Shown piece after piece: positions 10,326-19,091 of a DNA stretch of 64,000 nt. The position numbers and the translations under genes are program-made. The stretch is from JAWLGZ01 sp041690635. Its GTDB lineage: Bacteria > Pseudomonadota > Gammaproteobacteria > Thiohalomonadales > Thiohalomonadaceae. The stretch is from assembly GCA_041690635.1 (NCBI GenBank), contig JAWLGZ010000001.1:558001-622000 (forward strand), read 5' to 3'. The notes beneath the pieces were generated by a model that saw only the letters and a list, made by a program, of their open reading frames with translations, did not search any database and was not told where the DNA came from. Position 1 is the stretch's first letter; every line of letters starts with the position of its first letter.

Positions 10326-11150
10326 CTAGGCGATATCGCAGGCGAGCCGGCGGTGCTGGAGGGCGGGGAAGTTGCGACGGATGGAGGCGAGCCGTGTCAG
10401 GTCGATCTCCGCGGTGACCACGCCGGAGCCGCGCGGGAGCCGATCGAGTACGACGCCCCAGGGATCGACAATCATGCTGTGGCCATGGGTTTCGCGGCCG
10501 TTGACATGATAGCCGCCCTGGGCCGAGGCTGCCACGTAGCAGAGATTCTCGATAGCGCGGGCACGGATCAGTACCTCCCAGTGCGCCTTGCCGGTGATCG
10601 CGGTGAAGGCGGATGGCAGGGTGATGATCTCCACGCCCCGGTTGACCATGCCGCGAAAGAGCTCCGGGAAACGCAGGTCGTAGCAGATGGCGAGCCCGAG
10701 TCGCCCGAAAGGTGTGTCCACCACCACCACCTCGTCGCCCGGCTCGATGGTCTCCGATTCGATGTAATTCTCACCGCTCTCCTCGATGCGCACATCGAAA
10801 AGATGCACCTTGTCATAACGCGCGACCCGCCTTCCGCTGCTGTCGAACAGCAGACAGGCCGCCCGGATCTTGTCCGGGCCGTGCGCCGCCAGCGGAATGG
10901 TGCCGCCCACCAGCCAGAGACCCCGGCGTGCCGCCTGTTCCGCGAGGAAGTCCTGAATCGGCCCCTTGCCATCGGGTTCGCGGGCGTTGACCTTGTCATA
11001 TTCGGTCATGCCCATGAGGGCGAAGTTCTCCGGCAGCACCAGAAGTTCGGCGCCTTCCGCTGCGCCACGGGCGATCAGCTTCTCGGCCTCAAGCAGATTG
11101 GCGTTGATGTTCGGCCCGGAGGCCATCTGCACGACGGCGATGCGACTCAT
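10326..11150 (-). CDS. Nit-type carbon-nitrogen hydrolase (probable deaminated-glutathione amidase)
   Basis: A 274-residue nitrilase-superfamily amidase. The catalytic triad is visible: Glu41 (LVLPENF), Lys114 (RYDKVHLFDV) and Cys156 (GLAICYDLRFPE). The YDKVHLFDV and CYDLRFPELFR motifs place it in the Nit1/NitFhit branch, whose known activity is hydrolysis of deaminated glutathione, a metabolite-repair reaction. It starts 6 bp after the stop of the small exported gene, so it is the last gene of the rng-yhdP transcript. Substrate is inferred from family only. Confidence 0.88.
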   Translation of the reverse strand: MSRIAVVQMASGPNINANLLEAEKLIARGAAEGAELLVLPENFALMGMTEYDKVNAREPDGKGPIQDFLAEQAARRGLWLVGGTIPLAAHGPDKIRAACLLFDSSGRRVARYDKVHLFDVRIEESGENYIESETIEPGDEVVVVDTPFGRLGLAICYDLRFPELFRGMVNRGVEIITLPSAFTAITGKAHWEVLIRARAIENLCYVAASAQGGYHVNGRETHGHSMIVDPWGVVLDRLPRGSGVVTAEIDLTRLASIRRNFPALQHRRLACDIA

Positions 11151-11156
11151 CGTTAT

Positions 11157-11537
11157 TTATTCTCCGGCGGGGGCGACCAGTCGGCCCACCTGTTCGAGAG
11201 CGCCTTTGACGACGCTCAGCTGAATCGAATCGGACTCGGCGTTGCCCGGCAGCAGGTCGATTCGGTCCGACGAAAGACCGAGTGCCACCAGCCAGGCCTG
11301 AAGCTCATGCGCCCAGAGACTCCCTTCATCACCCCCGACATAGTGGATGACAATGCGCGCGTCCGGCCTCTCATCCAGTGCGCGCATGACAGCACCAAGG
11401 CCGGAGTGCGCAAGCAGTGCCGCGCCGTCGCGCGGTCGCGCCCACTCCTCTGTCGTCACAGTGGCGGTAACACCCGCGACAGCGACAGCGGGACCGAGCC
11501 ACAGTGCGAATAGCAGAAGAAAAAGATAACGAAACAT
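11157..11537 (-). CDS. Small exported protein of unknown function, faintly OmpA-like
   Basis: A 126-residue protein with a clear signal peptide (MFRYLFLLLFALWLGPAVAVAG). The mature part has a strand-helix pattern, ARIVIHY followed by a helix with LVALGLSSDRIDLLPG, that resembles the second half of an OmpA C-terminal domain, but the peptidoglycan-binding Asp/Arg pair cannot be identified. ATG 11537 is chosen because the signal peptide follows at once; codons upstream overlap the yhdP end. It sits between yhdP and nit in one transcript, suggesting an envelope role. I do not recognise the family. Confidence 0.7.
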   Translation of the reverse strand: MFRYLFLLLFALWLGPAVAVAGVTATVTTEEWARPRDGAALLAHSGLGAVMRALDERPDARIVIHYVGGDEGSLWAHELQAWLVALGLSSDRIDLLPGNAESDSIQLSVVKGALEQVGRLVAPAGE

Positions 11538-11559
11538 GGCGGCAGGATAACAGCGGGCC

Positions 11560-14500
11560 TTATGGCTGACCAGAGTCCGTATCGGTGCTGACACGGGCAA
11601 GTTCCGGCGACTCCCAGGGACCGGTGACCCGGTAATGGTAGGCGGCCGAGGCGTCGATCTGGCTCTTGAATATCTGGCGCAGGATCAGCAGTGCCGCGCC
11701 CACCTGAGGACCGAGCGCGAGACCACCTGCAACCGGCAAGGTGTCGGCCACATTCGGGACCACCGTCACCAGATTGTCGTAGTCGCGTGCGACAAGCCCA
11801 GTGCGACCGGTAATCACCATCTTCGCGGCGGGGGCGTCCACGTGCAGGTCGGAGGTAAACACATTGCCGTCATGCAGGCGGAGCGTGCCCTTTACCTCGT
11901 GAAAGGCAAGCCCTTCATCGGTGAGGTCACGAAAATCGAGACGCAATCGGCGCGGTATGGCGTCGAGACTGAACAGTCCAATCATCTTGCCGGCACCCGG
12001 TTCCACCTCCTGAAACGCACCCTCGTGCATCTCCAGTTCAATCTCGCCGCGCGTGGCCGCGAGCGTGTAATCACCGGGCTCGCCCGGCCACTCGAGCCGC
12101 GCATCGACTGAGCCACGACCCCGCTTCACCACACTGGCGAAGCCGAAGGCAGCCAGCATCTGGCCGACATCGCTGCTCGTCAGTCGCACCTGCCAATCGG
12201 TACGCGCATCATCCTCTGCAAGAACGGTTTTGCCGGTACCGCTCAATTCGAAGTGGTCGCCGGCAAGTCGCAGATTGGTGTAGTCAAGTGCCTCGCCCTT
12301 GCGCTCCGCCAGCAGCCGCAGGCTGCCCAGCGGGCCGGCACCATATGAGAACTGCCCGATATCCACATCCAGGGAGGCGAGACGCCGGGTGAGCGTGCCG
12401 CTATCGGCCGTCGGCACAGACACCTCCTGCCCTGCCTTGCCTTCGAGTTCCAACCGCTCCATTGCCACCTCGACCCGCCACGGCGGCCCCTGCTCTGCCG
12501 GTAACACCCGGCTCGCCCTCAGCGCCGCCCACTCTGCCGGCGCGAACCGGTCAAGCGAGCCGGTGAACCGGAGCAGCGGACGATCCGGAAGTTGGGCCAT
12601 CTCCCGCCCGAAGTGCACGTGGGCGCGCTCAATGCCGTTGCCCCCCCCTTTTAGGGTGGCAGTCAGGCGATCGCCGAGCATGATCGACGTCTCCCCCGCC
12701 CGCTCGCCATTCAGTACGTAGTGCACGGCGGCATGAAGCGGCTCACCCGCCTGCTTCTCCAATGGATGGGGAAGAGCGCTGACACTCTTCCCGAGGTCGG
12801 CGCGCACCGACAGTGCCACCCCTTGTGCGCCCTGCGGCACCGTCACGTCGCCGGTCCAGGCCAACTCTCCGGAGAGCTGTTCGGACAGCGCCGAATCAAA
12901 CTGTTCCGCGAGCACCCCGCTGTCGGCCCGGCCCTCGGCCTGGATCCGGGTATAGGTCTCCTGGCCGTCATGGCGCACGCCTACCGTCGCACTCACCGGG
13001 CCGCCTGCGAAGCGCCCGGTCAGACCCGGACTGGCAACCCCCTGCTCGGTGAAGTCGAGCCGACCGACCAACTGCTCGATCGTGACCGCCTCGGTGAGCC
13101 GCAGGCGTGCTTCATCGAAATCAACATGGCCGCTGACCGTGAACGGATGCTCCGCCTTGACCGCATCGACCAGCGGAATCCTCATCTCCAACGCAAGACG
13201 CGCATCGCCGTCAAGCGCCACGCCGTCGTAGAGATAGGCGCTGACATGTTCCCTGAGCGGCGTTTCGCCGATCAATCTGAGCAGGTCGCGAGCCGGTGTC
13301 CTTGCCTCGCCCGCGATGTCCAGATAGGGGTGTTGCAGGTCGGGAATGCCGACCCGCGCCCGCTCCACCCGACCGTTGAAAAGGCGAGCGGCTGAGGCAT
13401 CGATCTCCATCCGCCGGCCCCGAAAGAGGACCTCCGCGTCCGCCCCCAGGAAATTGGGCCAACCCTCCTGGTAGTGCAGTTCAACGCCCCGCGCATGGAA
13501 ACGGATCTCGAACCGCCCCTCCTCGTGATCGAAAGGAAAATCCTCCAGTGCGCCATCGAACTCCACGGTCCCGCTGGTGACGGTCCCCGCATGGAAGGCA
13601 TTCCCCAGCCATTGGGTCGCGTTCGGGTTCATGACCCGAACCGGCAGGAAGTAGGCCACTGCCGCGGCCCGGCCATTCCAGAATTTTCCCGACAGTTCGA
13701 GATGGGGCGAGCCACTCTCCGGGAGCCGCAGCACCAGTTCGCTCACCAGTTCTATATCGTCACTGCTGACCCGCAGATCACGTGCTTCGATACGCCAGCC
13801 ACCGTCGTGGGTCACGGTAGCGCGCCCCGCAACCCGGCCGAGATCGAGCCGCTGGGGAAACAGGTGCGGCAGGGTAATGCCGGATCGCTCGCTGTCGAGA
13901 TGCAGCTCACCCTGCTGCCCGCTCCAGGCAAACCGCCCGGAGAAATTTTCGATCCCGGGAAACTGCCCCCAGGCGCGGTTGCGAAATTCGGTCACCACCG
14001 CCTGCGCGTGCCAGGTGTGATCCGGGCCGCGTTCGATTCGCACCCGTTCCAGCCACCCCCTCGGCTGCACACCGATCAGCGCCTCGACCAAGGCCTCATC
14101 CGAGGCGGCTACCGATCCCAGTTCGGCTACATCCTCCAGCTGCACGCCATCAGCCAGCAGTCGAATGGCACCCGTCTTGCTCCCGCCGATTTCGACGCGT
14201 GCCAGGTCGCGGGTATGGCCAGCGCGCCGTATCCGGGTGTCTCTCAGTGCCAGCCGCCACCCCTCCTGACTGCGCGTAAATCGCCCCTTGGCGGAGATTC
14301 GCTCAAAGTCGATCTGCCGCGCGCCTTGGCGCAGCCGCAACCCGAACAGATTGGCCTCCCCTTCGGCGGCGACGAGCCGCGCCGACTCCCATTCGGTCCA
14401 GAGCCGGGTGGCGACGGTGCCGTCGGAAATGCGGGCGGCACCCACCCGCAATCCCTTGGCCCAACGCCCCGCATCAAGTCCGCGGGCCTCGAGGAAGACC

Positions 14501-15192
14501 TGTCCGCTCCAGTCCACGGCGAGTGGATTTCCACGTACTTCGCCCACCAGGCGCAGGCGTTCACTACCACCGCTCGCCACCGCTTCGAAACGGTGGTGGC
14601 TCCCCGTGTTGTGCAAACGGATATCGACCGGGTATAGCTCCGCGGGCGGAAGGTTGAGCTGCCGGTCCACCCAGCGCAGCCGGCCTTCACGGATGGCCAG
14701 ATCGCCCTGGGCGAGCAACCAGGCGGCACCCTTCCCCGGTGTGTCGGCCAGCACCGGGCCATCCACCGGCAGATCAAGCCCGTGAAGCGCCAGGCGACCC
14801 TCCGTGTCCCGTTCCACCGTGAGTTCCGCGCCGACCACCGTCAGGCGCCGAACCATCGGTACCCCCCGACGGATCGACCCGATCAGGTCGAACGCGATCA
14901 GCGCCTCACGGAAGCGGGCGATCGGCTCCCCGCCGTCGGGATCGCGCAACGACAGCTCCTTCAGAACCAGAACGGGGGAAAAGTCTTCCAGGCGTGCATC
15001 GAGCGAGGCAACGGTCACCGGCTGACCGAGACGTTCGCTGGCCCAGTCGGCCACCACATCGCGGTAGTCCTGGGCGGCGGGCAGCAGGAGACGCAGCAGA
15101 GTGATCGCCACCGCCAGCACGATCACGGCCACGGCAGCTGCATGCCAGAGGTGGCGAATCAGGTTTCTTGCGACTTGTCGCAGCCGGGGCAT
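11560..15192 (-). CDS. yhdP: YhdP family AsmA-like phospholipid transport protein
   Basis: YhdP is a very large inner-membrane-anchored periplasmic protein of the AsmA/TamB group that helps move phospholipid to the outer membrane. The 1210-residue product has an N-terminal membrane segment (about residues 17-38), a long beta-strand-rich body with repeating DFxxxRLxLxG-type strands, and a C-terminal AsmA-like end (GRTGLVARDYDNLVTVVP then QVGAALLILRQIF). Size is close to the approximately 1270 residues of the E. coli protein. It follows rng by 25 bp, the same order as rng-yhdP in E. coli. Confidence 0.93.
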   Translation of the reverse strand: MPRLRQVARNLIRHLWHAAAVAVIVLAVAITLLRLLLPAAQDYRDVVADWASERLGQPVTVASLDARLEDFSPVLVLKELSLRDPDGGEPIARFREALIAFDLIGSIRRGVPMVRRLTVVGAELTVERDTEGRLALHGLDLPVDGPVLADTPGKGAAWLLAQGDLAIREGRLRWVDRQLNLPPAELYPVDIRLHNTGSHHRFEAVASGGSERLRLVGEVRGNPLAVDWSGQVFLEARGLDAGRWAKGLRVGAARISDGTVATRLWTEWESARLVAAEGEANLFGLRLRQGARQIDFERISAKGRFTRSQEGWRLALRDTRIRRAGHTRDLARVEIGGSKTGAIRLLADGVQLEDVAELGSVAASDEALVEALIGVQPRGWLERVRIERGPDHTWHAQAVVTEFRNRAWGQFPGIENFSGRFAWSGQQGELHLDSERSGITLPHLFPQRLDLGRVAGRATVTHDGGWRIEARDLRVSSDDIELVSELVLRLPESGSPHLELSGKFWNGRAAAVAYFLPVRVMNPNATQWLGNAFHAGTVTSGTVEFDGALEDFPFDHEEGRFEIRFHARGVELHYQEGWPNFLGADAEVLFRGRRMEIDASAARLFNGRVERARVGIPDLQHPYLDIAGEARTPARDLLRLIGETPLREHVSAYLYDGVALDGDARLALEMRIPLVDAVKAEHPFTVSGHVDFDEARLRLTEAVTIEQLVGRLDFTEQGVASPGLTGRFAGGPVSATVGVRHDGQETYTRIQAEGRADSGVLAEQFDSALSEQLSGELAWTGDVTVPQGAQGVALSVRADLGKSVSALPHPLEKQAGEPLHAAVHYVLNGERAGETSIMLGDRLTATLKGGGNGIERAHVHFGREMAQLPDRPLLRFTGSLDRFAPAEWAALRASRVLPAEQGPPWRVEVAMERLELEGKAGQEVSVPTADSGTLTRRLASLDVDIGQFSYGAGPLGSLRLLAERKGEALDYTNLRLAGDHFELSGTGKTVLAEDDARTDWQVRLTSSDVGQMLAAFGFASVVKRGRGSVDARLEWPGEPGDYTLAATRGEIELEMHEGAFQEVEPGAGKMIGLFSLDAIPRRLRLDFRDLTDEGLAFHEVKGTLRLHDGNVFTSDLHVDAPAAKMVITGRTGLVARDYDNLVTVVPNVADTLPVAGGLALGPQVGAALLILRQIFKSQIDASAAYHYRVTGPWESPELARVSTDTDSGQP

Positions 15193-15217
15193 CTCAGGTG
15201 TTCACACGAAGGGTCGG

Positions 15218-16684
15218 TTACATCAGCACCACGTCGAACTGCTCCTGTGTGTAGAGCCCCTCGACCTGGAACTTGATCGAGCGGCCGATGAACTCCTCCA
15301 GTTCCGCCACACCGGTCGACTCCTCATCCAGCATGCGATCCACCACCTCCTGCGAGGCGAGCACCAAAAACTGGTGGGCATCGAACTGGCGCGCCTCGCG
15401 CAGGATCTCGCGAAAGATCTCGTAGCAGACCGTCTCTGGGGTCTTCACCGTACCGCGGCCGTTGCAGACCGGGCAGGCCTCGCACAGCACATGCTCCAGG
15501 GATTCGCGAGTGCGCTTGCGGGTCATCTCCACCAGGCCGAGGGCGGATACGTCGGAGATGTGGGTCTTGGCGTGGTCCCGTTCCAGCGCCTTCTCCAGGC
15601 TGCGCAGTACCAGGCGGCGATGCTCCGCATCGGTCATGTCGATGAAGTCGATGATGATGATGCCGCCCAGATTGCGCAGGCGCAATTGCCTGGCGATCGC
15701 CTGGGTCGCCTCCAGGTTGGTCTTGAAGATGGTCTCTTCCAGGTTGCGGTGGCCGACGAAGGCTCCGGTGTTGACGTCGATGGTGGTCATCGCCTCGGTC
15801 TGGTCGATGATGAGATAACCGCCGGACTTCAGTTGCACCTTGCGCTCGAGCGCCCGCTGGATCTCATCCTCCACCCCGTAGATGTCGAAGATGGGCCGTT
15901 CGCCGGCGTAGTGCTCGATATGCGGCGCCAGGCCGGGGATGAACTTGGTGGCGAACTTCGCCACCTTGTGGAAGGTCTCGCGCGAGTCGATACGCACCTT
16001 TTCGATCTCGGACCCGGTCAGATCGCGCATGGTGCGCAACACCAGCGGCAGATCCTCGTGGACCAGGGAGCCGGTCGTACTGGACGCTGCACGCTCACCG
16101 ATCTCGTGCCACAACTTGTTGAGGAAGGCCATGTCTTTGGCGACCGCCTCCTCCTCCAGCCCTTCCGCCGCAGTGCGGACGATGTACCCACCCTCGGCAT
16201 ACTCACCGACATGGGACGCCACCAACTCCTTCAGGCGCTGCCGCTCCTTCTCGTCCTCGATACGCTGGGAAACACCGATGTGGCGGTTGCCACCGGGCAT
16301 GAAGACAAGGAAACGTGCGGGAATGGTGATGTGGGTCGTCAGCCGCGCACCCTTGGTGCCGAGCGGGTCCTTGATGACCTGCACCAGAACCTCCTGCCCC
16401 TCATGCAGCAGGGCGTCGATGTTCGGCTCCCCCGACCGGCGCTCGTCCCCGTTTTGGCCCGCCAGGATATCGGAGGCGTGCAGGAAGGCGGTCCGCTCCA
16501 GGTTGATATCCACAAAGGCCGCCTGCATGCCGGGCAGTACGCGACACACCCGGCCCTTGTAGATATTGCCGACCAGGCCGCGCCGCCGGGCGCGCTCGAT
16601 CTGCACCTCCTGCAGGACGCCATTTTCGAGAAACGCCACGCGCGTCTCGTGGGGAGTGACGTTGATCAGCAGCTCTTCGCTCAT
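15218..16684 (-). CDS. rng: Ribonuclease G
   Basis: RNase G is a homologue of the RNase E catalytic half and processes the 5' end of 16S rRNA and some mRNAs. The 488-residue protein carries the S1 domain (VGNIYKGRVCRVLPGMQAAFVDIN), the DNase-I-like subdomain with catalytic acids (TTIDVNTGAFVG and IIIIDFIDM) and the Zn-link cysteines (CEACPVCNGRG). The start is ATG 16684, giving the MSEELLINVTPHETR N-terminus typical of RNase G. Immediately upstream lies a GACCACC heptamer leader rather than a recognisable ribosome site. Confidence 0.96.
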   Translation of the reverse strand: MSEELLINVTPHETRVAFLENGVLQEVQIERARRRGLVGNIYKGRVCRVLPGMQAAFVDINLERTAFLHASDILAGQNGDERRSGEPNIDALLHEGQEVLVQVIKDPLGTKGARLTTHITIPARFLVFMPGGNRHIGVSQRIEDEKERQRLKELVASHVGEYAEGGYIVRTAAEGLEEEAVAKDMAFLNKLWHEIGERAASSTTGSLVHEDLPLVLRTMRDLTGSEIEKVRIDSRETFHKVAKFATKFIPGLAPHIEHYAGERPIFDIYGVEDEIQRALERKVQLKSGGYLIIDQTEAMTTIDVNTGAFVGHRNLEETIFKTNLEATQAIARQLRLRNLGGIIIIDFIDMTDAEHRRLVLRSLEKALERDHAKTHISDVSALGLVEMTRKRTRESLEHVLCEACPVCNGRGTVKTPETVCYEIFREILREARQFDAHQFLVLASQEVVDRMLDEESTGVAELEEFIGRSIKFQVEGLYTQEQFDVVLM

Positions 16685-16691
16685 TGTTGGT

Positions 16692-16816
16692 CTTTGGCCG
16701 GTGGTCGGTGGTCGGTGGTCACTTGTCACTTGTCACTTGTCACTTGTCACTTGTCACTTGTCACTTGTCACTTGTCACTTGTCACTTGTCACTTGTCACT
16801 TGTCACTTGTCACTTG
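16692..16816 (+). repeat. Heptamer tandem array between rng and maf
   Basis: A 7-bp-period array. It opens with GGTCGGT-type units (16698-16715) and continues without a break into 14 perfect copies of TCACTTG (16719-16816). Read on the minus strand, a period not divisible by three puts TGA stops in every frame, and maf stops inside it. Another GGTCGGT array lies upstream of maf. Confidence 0.97.
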
Positions 16817-17386
16817 TATCCCGAAATGTGTCAGCAGTTCCGCAGTCTCGAACAGGGGCAGACCCATAACGCCGGAGCAACTTCCCTCCATGCGTTCGAT
16901 GAAAATGGCGCCGAGCCCCTGGATAGCGTAGGCGCCCGCCTTGTCCGATGGCTCACCGCTGTCCCAGTATGCCTCGGCCTCCGCGGGCAGGATGTCGCGA
17001 AAGGCCACACTGCTGACGCTCAGGCGGGTCTGCTCCTCCTCCCCCACCAGGGCGACCCCGGTGTAGACCTTGTGCTCACGGCCCGACAACCGTGCCAGCA
17101 TCTGCAGCGCATCGTCGCGATCGCGCGGCTTGCCGAGGATCGCCTCCTCTACCGCCACCACCGTGTCCGCCCCGAGCACCGGGAGGGCCGGATCGCGCTC
17201 CGTACGGCAGGCCCCGGCACGGGCCTTCTCCAGGGCCATGCGGATGGCAAACATCGGCGGCGCTTCCCCCGGCTGCGGCACTTCCGGTACCTCCACCGCG
17301 AGCTGTCGGAACCGGACACCAATCCGCTGCAACAGCTCGTGTCGCCGCGGTGAGGCGGAGGCAAGATAGATGTCGAACTGGTCCAT
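16796..17386 (-). CDS. maf: Maf-family nucleotide pyrophosphatase (YhdE type)
   Basis: Maf proteins hydrolyse dTTP, UTP and modified pyrimidine triphosphates to monophosphates, acting as house-cleaning enzymes. The 196 residues show SASPRRHELL at the N-terminus, the catalytic ADTVV Asp and the KAGAYAIQG motif, matching the YhdE branch. The order maf-rng-yhdP is that of E. coli. Both ends are embedded in heptamer repeats: the last six residues and stop come from the TCACTTG array, and the start ATG is preceded by CCGACCA repeats with no Shine-Dalgarno sequence. Confidence 0.94.
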   Translation of the reverse strand: MDQFDIYLASASPRRHELLQRIGVRFRQLAVEVPEVPQPGEAPPMFAIRMALEKARAGACRTERDPALPVLGADTVVAVEEAILGKPRDRDDALQMLARLSGREHKVYTGVALVGEEEQTRLSVSSVAFRDILPAEAEAYWDSGEPSDKAGAYAIQGLGAIFIERMEGSCSGVMGLPLFETAELLTHFGIQVTSDK

Positions 17387-17412
17387 GGTCGGTGGTCGGT
17401 GGTCGGTGGTCG
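17387..17412 (+). repeat. GGTCGGT heptamer array forming the maf leader
   Basis: About 3.7 copies of GGTCGGT directly abut the maf start codon. The same motif precedes the TCACTTG array near rng and, in shorter form, the lnt start (44980-44990). Confidence 0.93.
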
Positions 17413-17436
17413 CAAGAGATTTTCTTTAAGCTTCAG

Positions 17437-17904
17437 CTAGCGATGATACGGATGCCCCTGGATAATCGACCAGGCACGGTACACCTGCTCGGCAATAATC
17501 ACCCGCACCAGCGGATGGGGCAGCGTCAGCGGCGACAGGGACCAGCACAGTTCGGCCCGCGCACGCACCGACTGGGCCAACCCTTCGGGGCCGCCGACCA
17601 GCAGCGCAATATCCCGTCCACCCTGGAGCCATTCACCCAGGCGGCTTGCGAGGTTTTCCGTGGACCAGGGCCTACCCTCAACCTCCAGCGTCACCGCCAA
17701 TGCCCCCTTGGGGATGGCCGCCAGCATCCGTTCCCCCTCGTCGCGCAGCAGTCGGTCGATATCGCTCCCCTTCGTGCGCCGTCCCGCCGCAATCTCGATC
17801 AACTCCAGCGTACATTCACGCGGCATCCGCTTGGCATACTCGGCGTACCCCGTCTCAACCCACCCGGGCATACGGTTACCGACGGCGATCAGGTGGATCC
17901 GCAT
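17437..17904 (-). CDS. rlmH: 23S rRNA pseudouridine1915 N3-methyltransferase RlmH
   Basis: RlmH is a SPOUT-class SAM-dependent enzyme that methylates pseudouridine 1915 in helix 69 of 23S rRNA. The 155-residue length, the MRIHLIAVGNRMP start, the SAM-binding LLVGGPEGL loop and the C-terminal SLSPLTLPHPLVRVIIAEQVYRA knot are diagnostic. It normally follows rsfS, as here; the two are separated by 147 bp filled with an inverted octamer array. Confidence 0.97.
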   Translation of the reverse strand: MRIHLIAVGNRMPGWVETGYAEYAKRMPRECTLELIEIAAGRRTKGSDIDRLLRDEGERMLAAIPKGALAVTLEVEGRPWSTENLASRLGEWLQGGRDIALLVGGPEGLAQSVRARAELCWSLSPLTLPHPLVRVIIAEQVYRAWSIIQGHPYHR

Positions 17905-17938
17905 CGCCTAGCCCCGGCCTTCAACAAGGAAAACCCGC

Positions 17939-18041
17939 GCCACAGCGCCGCGGAGGAGAGGCAGACAAAGTGATGGCTATGGTCTCATGGGGTTCGCAAA
18001 CCCGAGGCGGGGAGTGCCGCCTCTCTCCGCGCCTCCGTGGC
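17939..18041. repeat. Inverted pair of octamer arrays between rsfS and rlmH
   Basis: The left arm (17939-17963) and right arm (18016-18041) are imperfect inverted copies of a GCCACGGAGGCGCGGAGAG-like 8-bp-period sequence, with about 50 bases between. They fill most of the gap between rsfS and rlmH. Confidence 0.7.
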
Positions 18042-18051
18042 CAATCCGCCG

Positions 18052-18405
18052 TCACGAGCCGTACTCGTGCAGCGGGGCCTCCTCGCCCCAGAGCTTCTCC
18101 AGGTTGTAGAAGTCGCGGGTGCGCGGCAGCATTACATGCACCACCACGTCGCCCAGGTCGACCACCACCCAGTCCCCTTCGCGCTCCCCCTCGACCCCAA
18201 GGGGCGGCATGCCGGCCGCCTTCGCCTTGACGACGACGTTCTCCGCCAATGACTTGACCTGGCGATCGGAACGGCCGCTGGCGATCACCATGATGTCGGT
18301 GATGCTCGATTTTCCGCGAACGTCGAGGATGCGCACATCCTGGGCCTTGAGGTCTTCCAGGGCTTCGATAACCAGTTCTTTCAGTGCTTCAGCGTCCATT
18401 AACAT
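18052..18405 (-). CDS. rsfS: Ribosomal silencing factor RsfS
   Basis: RsfS binds ribosomal protein L14 and blocks 50S-30S joining during nutrient limitation. The 117-residue product has the family core (DVRGKSSITDIMVIASGRSDRQV) and the VVVDLGDVVVHVM strand. Start ATG 18405 or ATG 18399 are both possible; the first gives a 17-bp overlap with nadD, the second 11 bp. The nadD-rsfS-rlmH order is conserved across Gammaproteobacteria. Confidence 0.95.
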   Translation of the reverse strand: MLMDAEALKELVIEALEDLKAQDVRILDVRGKSSITDIMVIASGRSDRQVKSLAENVVVKAKAAGMPPLGVEGEREGDWVVVDLGDVVVHVMLPRTRDFYNLEKLWGEEAPLHEYGS

Positions 18406-19048
18406 CCCGCAGGTAGAGTTTCTCTTGTTCGATATAGTCGCGCACCGGCTCCGGCACCATGAACCGGAGGCTGCGCCCGTCGGCGGCCAGACGGCGCAGG
18501 GCGGTCGCCGCGATGGCCAGTTGGGTGACCGGTTGCAGCAGGACGCTCCCGGCGGAGGCGGCCGTCAACTGCTCCACCCGTTCACTGCCGCACGCCCGCC
18601 ACAGGGCAACCGCTTCGTTTTGTGGTGCGCTCTCCAGGGACCAGCCGGGCCGGTGGGCCACCACGATATGCGCCAGCCCGATCAACTCCTCCCAGCGGTG
18701 CCATTCCGGCAGCCCCAGAAATGCATCGGCACCCAGCAGCAGGCAGAGGGGCCGATCACCGAGTTCATCCCGTAAAGATACCAGCGTATCCACCATGCGG
18801 GAGGGGCCGGGCCGCCGCAGTTCGCGCTCATCCACCGTGAACCCCGGCACCCCCGCCACCGCCAGCCGCACCATGGCGAGCCGCTGCTCGGCGGAAGCGA
18901 CGGGCGGGTCCCGGTGGGGCGGAATGCCGGCGGGGAGAAAACGGGTCTCTGCAAGGCCCAGGCTCTCGTGCAGTTCGAGCGCGGGCCGCAGATGGCCGAA
19001 GTGGATGGGGTCGAAGGTCCCCCCGAAAATGCCGACGGGCCGGTTCAT
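18389..19048 (-). CDS. nadD: Nicotinate-nucleotide adenylyltransferase NadD
   Basis: NadD adenylates nicotinate mononucleotide, a required step in NAD synthesis. The 219-residue protein has the nucleotidyltransferase signature GIFGGTFDPIHFGHLRPA and the LLLGADAFLGLPEWHRW motif specific to NadD. ATG 19048 places GGTFDPIH close to the N-terminus, as in known enzymes; codons upstream add an unconserved basic stretch. It overlaps rsfS. Confidence 0.96.
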   Translation of the reverse strand: MNRPVGIFGGTFDPIHFGHLRPALELHESLGLAETRFLPAGIPPHRDPPVASAEQRLAMVRLAVAGVPGFTVDERELRRPGPSRMVDTLVSLRDELGDRPLCLLLGADAFLGLPEWHRWEELIGLAHIVVAHRPGWSLESAPQNEAVALWRACGSERVEQLTAASAGSVLLQPVTQLAIAATALRRLAADGRSLRFMVPEPVRDYIEQEKLYLRDVNGR

Positions 19049-19091
19049 CCGGCCCGCGTGGCGGAAGCTTCGTTTTCGCAACCGATCCGAA

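Noticed and set aside
16719..16816. Possible CRISPR array
   Set aside because: The unit is only 7 bp with no spacers; it is a tandem repeat.
15101..17353. 750-codon open frame on the plus strand over rng and maf
   Set aside because: It is antisense to rng and maf and crosses the TCACTTG array; its length is a product of high GC content and no family features are present.
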